Shown: positions 18,257 through 27,484, counted from the stretch's first letter. The stretch is 64,000 nucleotides of DNA from JBBQUN01 sp963717115 (GCA_963717115.1 CAVQVO010000009.1:62001-126000), one strand, 5' to 3'. Translations and numbers: made by a program. Notes: generated from the sequence alone by a model not told the origin.

Positions 18257-19621
18257 ATGGCTACGGGAAGGGCGAGGTCGCGCTGGCACTGGCAGACGAC
18301 GCATCCCGGCCAGTTGGTGATCCTCGGGTTTGCCGTGATCATCGCCGTCGGGACGCTCCTGTTGCGACTGCCGTTCGCCCACGAGACCACCACCGAGCAG
18401 ATCTCGCTGCTCGATGCGTTCTTCACCGCCGTCTCGGCGACCACGGTGACCGGGTTGGCGGTCTTCGACACCGGAGCCACGTTCTCGTGGTTCGGCGAAC
18501 TCGTGATCCTGGCCATGATCCAGATCGGCGGCCTCGGGATCATGACCCTGGCGTCGCTCGCGACCATCTTCTTGTCGAAGCGGCTCGGCATCCGGCGAGG
18601 TCTGCTGGCCGGCACCGAGATCGGGCTCGGTGACTTCGGGGATCTGCGGCCCGTGATCAAGGCCATCCTCCGGTTCACCCTCCTGTTCGAAGGACTCGCG
18701 GCCCTCGGGCTCAGCCTGTGCTTCCTCGTCGAGGGCGACCACACGTTCGGTGGGTCGATCTATCTCGGGGTCTTCCACTCCATCTCGGCGTTCAACAACG
18801 CCGGCTTCTCGCCGCTCCTCGGCGGGTTGGAACGCTACGTGGGCGATCCGTGGGTCAGTGGCATCGTGTCGTTCACCATCATCGCGGGCGGCATCGGGTT
18901 CCCGGTCGCCGTCGAACTGGCCAGGCACTTCCGCAACCCCCGGGCGTGGTCGCTGCACACGAAGGTCACCGTCGCCGCGACGGCCGCCCTCATCGTGGCG
19001 GGCACGCTGGCCATCCTGGCCATCGAGTGGACGAACCCGGCCACCATGGGCGACCTCTCGGTGCCCGACAAGGTCCTCGCCAGCGTGTTCCAGTCGGTGA
19101 CGACTCGCACCGCCGGGTTCAACACCGTCCCGATCGGCGGGTTGCGGGGTGGCTCGATCCTGCTCATGCTGCTCCTGATGACGATCGGCGCCAGCAGTGC
19201 GTCGACCGGCGGCGGCATCAAGACCTCGACGTTCGCGATCGTGGTGTGGACGACCCTGGCCGAATTCCGGGGCGACAACGAGGTGACGATCTTCCATCGT
19301 CGGCTCCCGTCGTCGCTCCAGCGCCAGGCGCTGGCCCTGGTGGTCGCCGCCCTGGGAACCATCGGCACCGCGACGTTCCTGCTCTCGTTGGCCCAACCCG
19401 ACCTCGCGCTGGACTCCTTGTTGTTCGAAGCGGCGTCGGCCTTCGGTACCGTCGGCCTCTCGACGGGAATCACCCCCGACCTCGAGCCGTTCGGCAAGTT
19501 GCTGATCGCGGCGCTCATGTTCATCGGCCGTGTCGGTCCCGTCACCTTCGGGACGGCCATCCTGTTCCGCAGCAAGCCCCATCGATTCCGCTATCCGGAA
19601 GAAAAGCTGCTCGTCGGGTGA
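18257..19621 (+). CDS. ktrB: TrkH/KtrB-family potassium channel subunit
   Basis: 454-residue membrane protein with the four-fold pseudo-repeat of K+ transporters. The four filter loops are visible: SATTVTGLAVFD, FNNAGFSPL, TTRTAGFNT and FGTVGLSTG. The length matches KtrB rather than the longer TrkH. The intramembrane glycine-rich segment GASSASTGGGIKTSTF is typical of the gating loop. It forms the potassium pore regulated by the KtrA ring encoded next, and the pair is probably one transcript. Confidence 0.95.
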   Translation: MATGRARSRWHWQTTHPGQLVILGFAVIIAVGTLLLRLPFAHETTTEQISLLDAFFTAVSATTVTGLAVFDTGATFSWFGELVILAMIQIGGLGIMTLASLATIFLSKRLGIRRGLLAGTEIGLGDFGDLRPVIKAILRFTLLFEGLAALGLSLCFLVEGDHTFGGSIYLGVFHSISAFNNAGFSPLLGGLERYVGDPWVSGIVSFTIIAGGIGFPVAVELARHFRNPRAWSLHTKVTVAATAALIVAGTLAILAIEWTNPATMGDLSVPDKVLASVFQSVTTRTAGFNTVPIGGLRGGSILLMLLLMTIGASSASTGGGIKTSTFAIVVWTTLAEFRGDNEVTIFHRRLPSSLQRQALALVVAALGTIGTATFLLSLAQPDLALDSLLFEAASAFGTVGLSTGITPDLEPFGKLLIAALMFIGRVGPVTFGTAILFRSKPHRFRYPEEKLLVG

Positions 19622-19649
19622 TCCCCGTCGATCGAGCGAAGGAGCTCCC

Positions 19650-20354
19650 GTGCCCAATCTCCGCCAGATGCTGTCCGGCCAGCGAGCCGACAGCGATTCG
19701 TTGGTCGCCCAGTCGGTCCTCGTCATCGGGTTGGGGCGGTTCGGCTCGTCCCTGGCCGAAACGCTCGTCCAGATCGGCACCGAGGTGATGGCCATCGACA
19801 TGGATCCCGGTCTCGTCCAGGAGTACTCGTCGCGACTCACCCATGTCCGCGAGGCGGACGCCACCAACCCGAAGGTGCTCCGCCAGCTCGGGGCCGACGA
19901 GTTCGACGTCGCGGTCGTTGCCATCGGCACCGGGATCGAAGCCTCCATCCTGTGCACGGCCGCCCTGGTCGAGGTCGGGGTGAAGAACATCTGGGCCAAG
20001 GCCATCCGCGACGACCACGGTCGCATCCTCGAGCGGGTTGGCGCCCACCACGTGGTCTACCCCGAGAAACAGATGGGGGCCCGGGTCGCCCACGCCGTGT
20101 CCGGTCAGGTGCTCGACTACTTCGAGCTCGACGAGGGCTTCGTGCTGGCCGAGGTCCGACCGCCGAAGGAACTCATCGGGAAGAACCTGCGTGACGCCCA
20201 CATCCGCGAGAAGTACGGCGTGACGATCGTGTGCGTGAAGCCGGAAGGCAAGGGGTTCACCTACGCCACCCCCGAGACCGAGATCCTCGCCGGCGACATC
20301 CTCGTGATCGCCGGCGACGTGTCGTCGACCGAGCGGTTCGCGACGATTCGCTGA
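19650..20354 (+). CDS. ktrA: KtrA/TrkA-type RCK regulatory subunit of potassium uptake
   Basis: 234 residues from GTG 19650, chosen because AAGGAG lies 5-6 bases upstream and the protein then begins right before the domain. RCK-N Rossmann fold with VLVIGLGRFGSSLAE (nucleotide loop) and acidic MAIDMDP at the second strand; TrkA-C domain at about 145-230 (EVRPPKELIGKNLRD). It assembles as a cytosolic ring gating KtrB in response to ATP/ADP or NAD(H). It lies 28 bases downstream of ktrB. Confidence 0.95.
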   Translation: MPNLRQMLSGQRADSDSLVAQSVLVIGLGRFGSSLAETLVQIGTEVMAIDMDPGLVQEYSSRLTHVREADATNPKVLRQLGADEFDVAVVAIGTGIEASILCTAALVEVGVKNIWAKAIRDDHGRILERVGAHHVVYPEKQMGARVAHAVSGQVLDYFELDEGFVLAEVRPPKELIGKNLRDAHIREKYGVTIVCVKPEGKGFTYATPETEILAGDILVIAGDVSSTERFATIR

Positions 20355-20361
20355 GGCCGGC

Positions 20362-20751
20362 GTGGAGCTCCTCGGCCGCATCCTGGCGCTCGTCCTCGCC
20401 GCGGTCTTCCTGTGGGCGGCGTTCGGCAAGCTCCGCGATCGGCCGTCGACGGCGAGCCAGTTCCGCGATCTCGGCCTCCCTCGGCCGGCCGAGACCGTCG
20501 TCGTCGTCGCCATCGCCGAGATCGCCGTCGCCGGGCTTCTGCTGGTCGTCCCGCCCTGGGGTGCGATCGCCGCGTTCGTCCTGCTGATCGGGTTCACGAC
20601 CCTGCTCGCCGGCGTGGTCCGGTCCGGGCGGCCCGTGCACTGCGCCTGTTTCGGGGCCCTGACCGACTCGCCGGTCTCGTGGCGATCGCTGGTCCGCAAC
20701 GCCGTCCTCCTGGTGGCGACCCTGCCGGTCATGGTCCTCGACGGTTGGTGA
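20362..20751 (+). CDS. MauE/DoxX-like membrane protein
   Basis: 129 residues, four predicted membrane segments and the cysteine motif HCACFGAL between segments three and four, as in the methylamine-utilisation protein MauE family. Relatives are thought to help disulfide formation or redox relay in the membrane. It starts 8 bases after ktrA and so is probably cotranscribed with the potassium genes, although no functional link is known. No thioredoxin-like partner is adjacent. Confidence 0.75.
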   Translation: MELLGRILALVLAAVFLWAAFGKLRDRPSTASQFRDLGLPRPAETVVVVAIAEIAVAGLLLVVPPWGAIAAFVLLIGFTTLLAGVVRSGRPVHCACFGALTDSPVSWRSLVRNAVLLVATLPVMVLDGW

Positions 20752-20821
20752 GGCCCGACGGGCACGGCGAGGGGACGCCCACCGAGTCGTGCCGCGCCGC
20801 GGCCCGTGCCAGGATGGCGCC

Positions 20822-22114
20822 ATGACCGATCGTGCCTGGGGATTCCGGACCCGAGCCCTGCACGCCGGCGGCCGGCCCGATGCGGCCACCGGGGCGCGGG
20901 CCGTGCCCATCTACCAATCGACGAGCTTCGTGTTCGAAGACACCGCCGAGGCCGCCAACCTGTTCGCACTCCAGAAGTACGGCACGATCTACAGCCGGAT
21001 CTCGAACCCGACCGTCGCGGCATTCGAGGAGCGGATGGCGTCGCTCGAGGGGGGGATCGGGGCCGTCGCCACCTCGAGCGGCCAGGCCGCGGAGTTCCTC
21101 ACGATCACCACGCTCGCCGGGGCCGGCGATCACCTCGTCGCCGCGGCGGGCATCTACGGCGGTTCCTACACGCTCATGGCGACCACGCTGGCCCGGCTCG
21201 GCATCGAGACGACCTTCGTGCCCAACACCGACCCGAGCGCCTTCGAAGCCGCCATCCGGCCCGAGACCAAGTTGCTCTACACCGAGATCATCGGGAACCC
21301 CACCGGGGCGGTCGCCGACCTCGAGGCCCTGGCCGACATCGCCCATCGGCACGGCCTTCCGCTGGTGGTCGACGCAACCTTCGCCACGCCCTACCTGTGC
21401 CGCCCGATCGAGTTCGGCGCCGACATCGTGGTGCATTCGGCCACCAAGTTCATCGGCGGTCACGGCACCAGCATCGGTGGCGTCGTCGTCGAGGCCGGCA
21501 GGTTCGACTGGGCGTCGGGACGGTTCCCCCGGTTCACCGAGCCCGTGCCCACCTACAACGGCGTCCAGTGGGCCGACAACTTCGGTGAGTACGCCTTCTG
21601 CACCGCTCTCCGATCCGAACAGTTGCGCGATGTCGGCGCCTGCCTGTCGCCGTTCAACGCCTTCCTGCTGCTCCAGGGACTGGAGACGCTCCCCCATCGC
21701 ATGGACGCCCACGTGGCCAATGCCCGGGCCGTTGCGTCGTGGTTGCACGCTCATCCGACGGTCGGTTGGGTTGCCCATGCCGACCTCCCCGACTCCCCGC
21801 ATCGCGAGCTGGCGGCCAAGTACCTGCCCAACGGCGCCGGGGCGATCTTCACGTTCGGGGTCGAAGGCGGTCGGGATGCGGGTCGTCGGTTCATCGAGTC
21901 GCTCGAACTGGTGAGCCACCTCGCCAACGTGGGCGACGCCCGCACGCTCGTGATCCATCCGGCGTCGACGACCCACCAGCAGATGACCGACGCCCAACTC
22001 GCAGCCGCCGGTGTCAGCGCCGACATGGTGCGCCTGTCGGTCGGCCTGGAAGACCTCGACGACATCCTGTGGGATCTCGACCAGGCGCTCGCGAACACCC
22101 GAAGCACACCCTGA
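20822..22114 (+). CDS. metY: O-acetylhomoserine sulfhydrylase (aminocarboxypropyltransferase)
   Basis: 430 residues, Cys/Met-metabolism PLP enzyme. The N-terminal FRTRALHAGGRPDAATGARA and VPIYQSTSFVF, and the PLP lysine block HSATKFIGGHGTSIGG, are diagnostic of MetY. It makes homocysteine directly from O-acetylhomoserine and sulfide. The start ATG 20822 is preferred over the upstream GTG because the family begins there; CAGGAT 6 bases upstream may be a -10. A CoA-binding protein follows 15 bases later. Confidence 0.94.
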   Translation: MTDRAWGFRTRALHAGGRPDAATGARAVPIYQSTSFVFEDTAEAANLFALQKYGTIYSRISNPTVAAFEERMASLEGGIGAVATSSGQAAEFLTITTLAGAGDHLVAAAGIYGGSYTLMATTLARLGIETTFVPNTDPSAFEAAIRPETKLLYTEIIGNPTGAVADLEALADIAHRHGLPLVVDATFATPYLCRPIEFGADIVVHSATKFIGGHGTSIGGVVVEAGRFDWASGRFPRFTEPVPTYNGVQWADNFGEYAFCTALRSEQLRDVGACLSPFNAFLLLQGLETLPHRMDAHVANARAVASWLHAHPTVGWVAHADLPDSPHRELAAKYLPNGAGAIFTFGVEGGRDAGRRFIESLELVSHLANVGDARTLVIHPASTTHQQMTDAQLAAAGVSADMVRLSVGLEDLDDILWDLDQALANTRSTP

Positions 22115-22129
22115 GGAGGTTTCCGCTCC

Positions 22130-22639
22130 ATGTCGCACCACTCCCTCGACCATCCCCCCATCGACGGTTGGACTCCCCCGTCGGCCAAGGAGGTCCGGGC
22201 GCTCCTCGATCGGACCAACTCCATCGCGATCGTCGGGGCCTCGGCCAACCCGGCCCGGGCCTCGAACTTCGTCGTCAGCTATCTCCACGGCACGGCCAAG
22301 AGGTTCGACCTGTACCCCGTCAACCCCGCCACGACCGAGATCGACGGCCTGACCTGCTACCCCTCGCTGGCCGATCTTCCGGTGGTGCCCGACCTGGTCG
22401 ACGTGTTCCGGGCTCCCGCCGACTGCCCCGCCATCGCGACCCAGGCCGTCGAACTCGGCGCCAAGGCGCTCTGGCTGCAGCTCGGGATCTGGAGCGAAGA
22501 CGCGGCGCGGATCGCGATCGATGGCGGACTCGACCTCGTCATGGACCGCTGCGTCAAGATCGAACATGCCCGGTTCTCGGGCGGACTGCACCTCGCCGGG
22601 TTCGACACCGGGGTGATCACGAGCCGCCGCCGCGGCTGA
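22130..22639 (+). CDS. CoA-binding domain protein (YccU family)
   Basis: 169 residues, one Rossmann CoA-binding domain: SIAIVGASANPARASNFVV at the N-terminal loop, VDVFRAPADCPAIA, and LWLQLGIWSEDAARIA in the C-terminal half. Good SD (GAGGAGG). Members bind CoA or acyl-CoA, with no defined reaction. The gene sits directly behind metY and is likely cotranscribed with it, so it may sense or supply acyl-CoA state for homoserine acetylation; this is inference. Confidence 0.88.
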   Translation: MSHHSLDHPPIDGWTPPSAKEVRALLDRTNSIAIVGASANPARASNFVVSYLHGTAKRFDLYPVNPATTEIDGLTCYPSLADLPVVPDLVDVFRAPADCPAIATQAVELGAKALWLQLGIWSEDAARIAIDGGLDLVMDRCVKIEHARFSGGLHLAGFDTGVITSRRRG

Positions 22640-22692
22640 GCCACCGGTCGGCCCGTGGTCCGATCGCCGCGAATTCACGATTGACTGTCGGG

Positions 22693-22971
22693 ATGCGTTT
22701 CCCGCTCGCCCGAGTGTCCCTCATCGCCCTCGTCCTCGGGCTCGGTCTGAGCGCCTGCGGCAACCCCGATGCGTCCCGCGCCGACCTGACGACCATGCTC
22801 ACCGAGCGGGCGGAACTGACCGACGACCAGGCCGACTGCATCGCCGACGCCATCTTCGGCGGCGACTTCAGCCAGGACGAGATCAACGAGGGCTCCCGCG
22901 ACCCGGCCTCGGTCGACGGGTTCCAGGGTGCCATCGACGACGCCATCGCCACCTGCGTCCCGGCCCGGTGA
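22693..22971 (+). CDS. Small lipoprotein
   Basis: 92 residues. The signal sequence MRFPLARVSLIALVLGLG ends in a lipobox LSAC, then an acidic mature part of about 70 residues with two further cysteines (ADCIADAIF and IATCVPAR) that could pair. No family is recognised. It is probably anchored to the outer face of the membrane. Confidence 0.72.
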   Translation: MRFPLARVSLIALVLGLGLSACGNPDASRADLTTMLTERAELTDDQADCIADAIFGGDFSQDEINEGSRDPASVDGFQGAIDDAIATCVPAR

Positions 22972-23034
22972 TCCGGTCCGGGCCGTGCGGGTCCGGCCCC
23001 CTCAGCTTTGCCCGATCGACGCCGATGGGGATCG

Positions 23035-23598
23035 GTGAACGAACTCGAGGTGCCCCGCTCCGCCGATGACGGTGGCGACGTGGCCGACGTCGACGCGGCG
23101 ACCGGCGACGACAACGGTCCGGCGCTGGCCACGTTCGAGGCCCGCCTGGCCGAGATGGCCCGGGCCGAACGGGAGCGGATCGGGCGGCGCAATCTGTGGC
23201 TGGCCCACCACCATCCCGACGAGTACGCCGAACGCTGCGTCCACCTCGGGAGCCGCTGGGTCTGCCGGCGCTGCGCCTCGCTGTACCCGTTGGGGATCCT
23301 CGTCGCCATCGTCTCGGCGATGGGGGTGGCGCCGTGGCCCGAGTCCATCGATCCCTGGCCGATCTGGCTGTTGTCGATCCCGGCCACCCTCGCCTACTGC
23401 GCCGAGGCCATCGGCCTCATCCGCTACTCGGCCAGGGTGCAGGTCGGCACCACGCTGATCGCCGCCGTCGCCTTCGGCCGGGCCCTGGGGTATGAGTTCG
23501 AGCAACGCTGGAGCCCGGAGTTCTGGGGTCCGATCGCCGTGTTCGGCGGGATCTGGTTCCTGGCGACGATGATCGGCCTGACCCGCAAGAAGTTCTGA
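23035..23598 (+). CDS. DUF2085-like membrane protein
   Basis: 187 residues from GTG 23035. An acidic N-terminus of about 50 residues precedes HHPDEYAERCVHLGSRWVC RRCASLYPLG (split here by a space), a cysteine/histidine cluster resembling the CH...CxRC motif of DUF2085 proteins. Three to four membrane segments follow. Function unknown; the cysteines may bind metal. It converges on cobS across a 19-base gap holding a GC hairpin. Confidence 0.7.
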   Translation: MNELEVPRSADDGGDVADVDAATGDDNGPALATFEARLAEMARAERERIGRRNLWLAHHHPDEYAERCVHLGSRWVCRRCASLYPLGILVAIVSAMGVAPWPESIDPWPIWLLSIPATLAYCAEAIGLIRYSARVQVGTTLIAAVAFGRALGYEFEQRWSPEFWGPIAVFGGIWFLATMIGLTRKKF

Positions 23599-23611
23599 GC
23601 CCCGGCGGGGC
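23599..23611. terminator. GC hairpin between DUF2085-like gene and cobS
   Basis: GCCCC-GGC-GGGGC forms a 5-bp stem with a 3-base loop in the gap between two convergent genes. No T-run, so it is a weak candidate. Confidence 0.35.
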
Positions 23612-23617
23612 GGGCGA

Positions 23618-24358
23618 TCAGCGACCGGCGATCCAGACCGCAGTGACCAGGACCGCCACCTCTCCGACCTGTTCGGCCGCGCCCAGCAGGTCACCGGTGA
23701 CACCGCCGACCCGGCGCACGGCCCACCGGCCGATCAGCGCCACGCCGATCGCGGCCGACCCCACCACGACCGGCGCCCACACCCCGTAGGCCACGACGGC
23801 GGCAACCACCCCGACGGCGGCGCCGAGGACCGCCCCGAGGCGCCCCAGGTCGCGTGTGTAGTCGGCCCCGAGACCCCGGTCGTTGGCGGCCCGGACCGTT
23901 CCCATCAGCGCCACGGCACCCGAGCGGCCGACCACGTGACTGACCAGGATCGCCACCACGCCGTGCGAGGCATCGAGCTCGACGAGCGCGGCGACCTTCC
24001 AGGCCGTCACGAGCACCAGCGCCAGGACCCCGAAGGTCCCGTGCCGGGAGTCCTTCAGGATCCGCAGTCGATCCTCGACCGTCCAGCCCCCGGCCAGTGC
24101 GTCGAAGCTGTCGGCCAGCCCGTCCTCGTGGAACCCTCCGGTCACCAGGGCCGTCACGGTGACGGCACCGACCGCGGCGAGCAGGGGACCCAGCTCGAGC
24201 TGGTGGCCGATCCAGAACGTCACGGCGCCGAAGCCACCGACCACCACGCCGACCGCGCCGAACCACGGGACCGACGCCGTCAGGTCGCCGGCGTCGTCGG
24301 GGTGTCGGCCACCGGGAAGTCGGGTCAGGAACGCCAGCGCCGTGCGGAAGCCTCGCAC
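23618..24358 (-). CDS. cobS: Adenosylcobinamide-GDP ribazoletransferase (cobalamin synthase)
   Basis: 246 residues from GTG 24358, four bases after the cobU/cobT stop; the open frame continues upstream only as a shadow of that gene. Integral membrane enzyme with FRTALAFLTRLPGG at the N-terminus and the metal-binding GGFHEDGLADSFDALAGG. It joins adenosylcobinamide-GDP with alpha-ribazole (phosphate), the last step of cobalamin assembly. It is the last gene of the riboswitch-controlled operon. Confidence 0.93.
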   Translation of the reverse strand: MRGFRTALAFLTRLPGGRHPDDAGDLTASVPWFGAVGVVVGGFGAVTFWIGHQLELGPLLAAVGAVTVTALVTGGFHEDGLADSFDALAGGWTVEDRLRILKDSRHGTFGVLALVLVTAWKVAALVELDASHGVVAILVSHVVGRSGAVALMGTVRAANDRGLGADYTRDLGRLGAVLGAAVGVVAAVVAYGVWAPVVVGSAAIGVALIGRWAVRRVGGVTGDLLGAAEQVGEVAVLVTAVWIAGR

Positions 24359-24362
24359 GCGG

Positions 24363-26042
24363 TCACACCGGACCGGCGACGCCGGCCTCGTCGAACGTCG
24401 CCACGTTCGACAGGGCCACGGCGGCGGCCCGGACCACGGGGAGCGCCACCAGAGCGCCCGAGGCCTCACCGAGCCGGAGGTCGAGATCGAGGAGCGGCTC
24501 CTTGCCGAGGGCCTCGAGCAGGCGTCGATGACCGGGTTCGGCCGATCGGTGACCGGCCAGCACGTGGTCGAGGGCCCCGGGGAGGGCGAGCTCCAGCGGA
24601 GCCAGGGCAGCCGTGGCGATGAATCCGTCGAGCAGGACCGGGATCGATCGGCGACGGGCCTCCACGGCCGCACCCGCCATCGCGGCGAGTTCGGTACCGC
24701 CCACTCGGCGAAGGATCTCGAGCGGGGCCCGGCCCGCACTCGGACCACGGGCCAGTCGTTCCAGCCCGGCCTGGACGACTCGCCGCTTGCGCTCGAACCC
24801 GGCGTCGTCGATCCCGGTCCCGCGGCCGATCCAGGCATCGATCGTCGCTGCCACCCCTGCTGATCCCCCCGGTGCCCCGTCGGCGGCGACCCCACCCAAC
24901 GAGATCCCGCCGAACAGCGCGGCGGCGATCGCGGCCGCAGACGTGGTGTTCCCGATCCCGAGCTCGCCGAGGACGAGCAGGTCGGTCTCGGTTGCCGCCG
25001 CCGCCTCACGGCCGGCGTTCCAGGCTGCGGCGAACCGCTCCGGCGAGAGGGCGTCGGTGGTCGTGAAATCCTCGGTGGGCTCACCGATGCCGACGTCGAA
25101 GAAACGCAGCTCGGCGCCGGCTGCGGCGGCGAGCGCCGAACTGGTGGCCATCGAGCCCTCGATGGCCAGCGCCATCGCCTTCGTGACCTCCGCCGGATAG
25201 GCGCTGACGCCGTGAACCGTCACGCCGTGGTCGCCGCCGAAGATCAGCACGGCAGGGCGCTCCACGGCGGGGCGGGGCCGGCGCTGCCAGCCGGCCAACC
25301 AGACGGCGACGGCGTCGAGCCGGGCCAGTGCGCCGGCCGGCCTCAGCACCTGCGCCACTCGGTTGGCGGCGGCCTCGGCGGCGGCCAGGTCGGGTCCGGG
25401 GGTGGCGCGGCACGAAGCCTCGAGCAAACGGTGCGGGGTCACGCGATCACGTCCCGACCGGTGCTCGTCGGAGACGACCGGTCGACCGGAGATCAGCCGG
25501 GACGGGTCGACGGTCGGGACCAGCCGGCCGGCGACCACGAGATAGGTCTGCTCCAGCTCGGCGGCCAGGATCTGGTTCACCCGACCATGGACGTCCCGAA
25601 AGGTCCGGCTCAACGGATCGGCCGGCACGATGCCCTGCCCGACCTCGTTGCCGATGACGACCGTCGGACCGGGGCGCTCGGCGAGCCGGCGAGCGACCGC
25701 CCGGGCCCCAGCCTCGATCGAGTCGGTGGCCGGATCGGCCAACAGCCGGTTCGACACCCACAGGGTCAGGCAGTCGAGGAGCAGGGCGTGGTCCTCGGGA
25801 ATCCCGTCGAGAGCCCGCTCGAGGTGGTGCGGAGCCTCGATCGTGACCCATCCGGCGGGCCGGTCGGCTCGATGACGGTCGATGCGTTCGGCCATCTCGT
25901 CGTCGAACGCCTCGGCGGTGACGATCACGCTCACCGGAGCGCCCGTCGAGGCGACCAGGGCCTGCCCGGCGCCCGACTTGCCGGAGCGGGCGCCGCCGAT
26001 GAGGAGGATCGACCCCCAGGCCGGCCGCGAGGGTGCGTCCAT
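24363..26042 (-). CDS. cobU-cobT: CobU-CobT fusion: adenosylcobinamide kinase/guanylyltransferase plus NaMN:DMB phosphoribosyltransferase
   Basis: 559 residues. Residues 1 to about 180 are CobU/CobP, with P-loop GGARSGKSG and VVIGNEVGQGIVP. From about 210 CobT begins (PAGALARLDAVAVWLAGWQ, FGGDHGVTVHGVSAYP, GNTTSAAA), with the catalytic glutamate in LRLGEASGA near the C-terminus. Together they make adenosylcobinamide-GDP and alpha-ribazole phosphate, the two substrates for CobS encoded next. An in-frame GTG at 25442 (residue 201) sits exactly where a stand-alone 359-residue CobT would begin, so two separate proteins remain possible. The gene overlaps cobO by one base (TGATG). Confidence 0.9.
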   Translation of the reverse strand: MDAPSRPAWGSILLIGGARSGKSGAGQALVASTGAPVSVIVTAEAFDDEMAERIDRHRADRPAGWVTIEAPHHLERALDGIPEDHALLLDCLTLWVSNRLLADPATDSIEAGARAVARRLAERPGPTVVIGNEVGQGIVPADPLSRTFRDVHGRVNQILAAELEQTYLVVAGRLVPTVDPSRLISGRPVVSDEHRSGRDRVTPHRLLEASCRATPGPDLAAAEAAANRVAQVLRPAGALARLDAVAVWLAGWQRRPRPAVERPAVLIFGGDHGVTVHGVSAYPAEVTKAMALAIEGSMATSSALAAAAGAELRFFDVGIGEPTEDFTTTDALSPERFAAAWNAGREAAAATETDLLVLGELGIGNTTSAAAIAAALFGGISLGGVAADGAPGGSAGVAATIDAWIGRGTGIDDAGFERKRRVVQAGLERLARGPSAGRAPLEILRRVGGTELAAMAGAAVEARRRSIPVLLDGFIATAALAPLELALPGALDHVLAGHRSAEPGHRRLLEALGKEPLLDLDLRLGEASGALVALPVVRAAAVALSNVATFDEAGVAGPV

Positions 26043-26662
26043 CAGTAGTCGATGCCCTTCTTGGCCACGATGCCCTGGTCGAACGCGTGCTTGATCGAGC
26101 GCATCTCGGTCACGGTGTCGGCGAGGTCGATGATCGGCTGCACCATGTCGCGACCGGTCAGGATCACGCTCACCTGTTCGGGCCGACCGGCGATGGTCTC
26201 GGCCACGTCGTCGGTGTCGATCCAGTTCCAGGTCATGGCGTAGCTGATCTCGTCGAGGACGACGAGCCGGTGTTCGCCGGCCTGGATCAGGCGTTTGGCC
26301 AGGGCCCAGGCCCCTTTGGCGTGGGCGGTCGATTCGTCGAGATCCTCGGCGTCCCAGGTGAAGCCGTCACCCTCGGCGTGCCACTCGACCCCGAGATCGC
26401 GACAGATCTTCTCTTCGCCGACGTTCCAGTCACCGCTCTTGAGGAACTGGACGACGGCGACGGGCCAACCCTGGGCGACGGCCCGGATCACCGTGCCGAA
26501 GGCCGCCGTCGACTTGCCCTTGCCGTGACCGGTGTTGACCAGCACCAGCGACTTGGCCGTCTTCATCTGGGACTTGTCGGGGGCCGACCGGGGCGGATCC
26601 TGCGTGGCCGCCGTCTCGGAGCCTGCCTCGGACTGGGGTTCGGGTTCGGTCGATTCGGGCAT
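26042..26662 (-). CDS. cobO: Cob(I)alamin/corrinoid adenosyltransferase
   Basis: 206 residues. After a 35-residue polar N-terminal extension the BtuR/CobO core has the P-loop NTGHGKGKSTAAFG, VVLDEISYAM and the usual end KKGIDY. It attaches the 5'-deoxyadenosyl group to corrinoids, needed before CobU acts. Starts 3 bases after btuD and overlaps cobU/cobT by one base. Confidence 0.94.
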   Translation of the reverse strand: MPESTEPEPQSEAGSETAATQDPPRSAPDKSQMKTAKSLVLVNTGHGKGKSTAAFGTVIRAVAQGWPVAVVQFLKSGDWNVGEEKICRDLGVEWHAEGDGFTWDAEDLDESTAHAKGAWALAKRLIQAGEHRLVVLDEISYAMTWNWIDTDDVAETIAGRPEQVSVILTGRDMVQPIIDLADTVTEMRSIKHAFDQGIVAKKGIDY

Positions 26663-26665
26663 GGT

Positions 26666-27484
26666 TCAACTCCTGGTGGAACGAAGGGGGACCACGACGA
26701 CGGAGCCGTCGGGGGCTTGGAGGACGCTCACGGGCGTCTGGTAGAACTCGCTCAGGCAGCTCTCGGTGAGGACGTCGCCCGGCCGGCCGAAGGCGACGGT
26801 GCTGCCGCAGCTGAGGAGCAGGAGACGGTCGGCGAAGCGCCCGGCGGCGGTGAGATCGTGCATGGCGGCGATCACCGTCAGTCCGGCCTCGTGGCGCAGT
26901 TCGTCGATCAGCTCGAGGACGGTGGTCTGATGCCCGATGTCGAGCGCGCTGGTGGGTTCGTCGAGCACCAGGACCGGGCAGCCCGAGGCGATCGCCCGGG
27001 CGAGCGTGACCCGCTGGACCTCGCCACCCGACAGGGCCGACAGCTCCCGGTCGACGAAGCGGGCCAGATCGAGACGCTCGATGGCGGCCCCGGCGGCTTC
27101 GCGATCGGACGCCGATTCCCGCCCCATCCAGCCGAGATGGGCCGAGCGTCCGAGGAGGACGTATTCGCCGACGGTCATCCCGACCGGCAGCACGGGGTTC
27201 TGCGGTACGTACGCCACCCTCCGGGCCCGGGAGTGGTCGAGGCCGGGTTCGCCGACGTGGATCGAACCGGAGTGCTCGACGAGCCCGACGATGGCCTTCA
27301 GCAGGGTCGACTTGCCTGCCCCGTTGGGTCCGATCAGCCCCAGCCATTCGCCGCCCTCGATCCCGAAGGTGGCGTCGATCAGCACCGGTGTGCGACCCAA
27401 CCGGACCCCGACGTCGTCGGCCGTGACGGGCAGGCCCGCGGTGGGTCCCGCCGTTGCGGCGAGTCCGGCCGTTCCCCGGGTCAC
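26666..27484 (-). CDS. btuD: Cobalamin ABC transporter ATPase
   Basis: 272 residues. Walker A GPNGAGKST, Q-loop VAYVPQNP, signature LSGGEVQR, Walker B VLVLDEPTSALD and switch histidine MHDLTAAG; all intact. It belongs to the iron-siderophore/B12 importer ATPases. Riboswitch control and downstream cobO, cobU/cobT and cobS point to cobalamin or cobinamide as the substrate. The GTG start overlaps the btuC stop (GTGA). Confidence 0.92.
   Translation of the reverse strand: MTRGTAGLAATAGPTAGLPVTADDVGVRLGRTPVLIDATFGIEGGEWLGLIGPNGAGKSTLLKAIVGLVEHSGSIHVGEPGLDHSRARRVAYVPQNPVLPVGMTVGEYVLLGRSAHLGWMGRESASDREAAGAAIERLDLARFVDRELSALSGGEVQRVTLARAIASGCPVLVLDEPTSALDIGHQTTVLELIDELRHEAGLTVIAAMHDLTAAGRFADRLLLLSCGSTVAFGRPGDVLTESCLSEFYQTPVSVLQAPDGSVVVVPLRSTRS

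Noticed and set aside
20729..22678. 649-codon minus-strand frame opposite metY
   Set aside because: Shadow of metY and the CoA-binding gene; both real genes have clear motifs.
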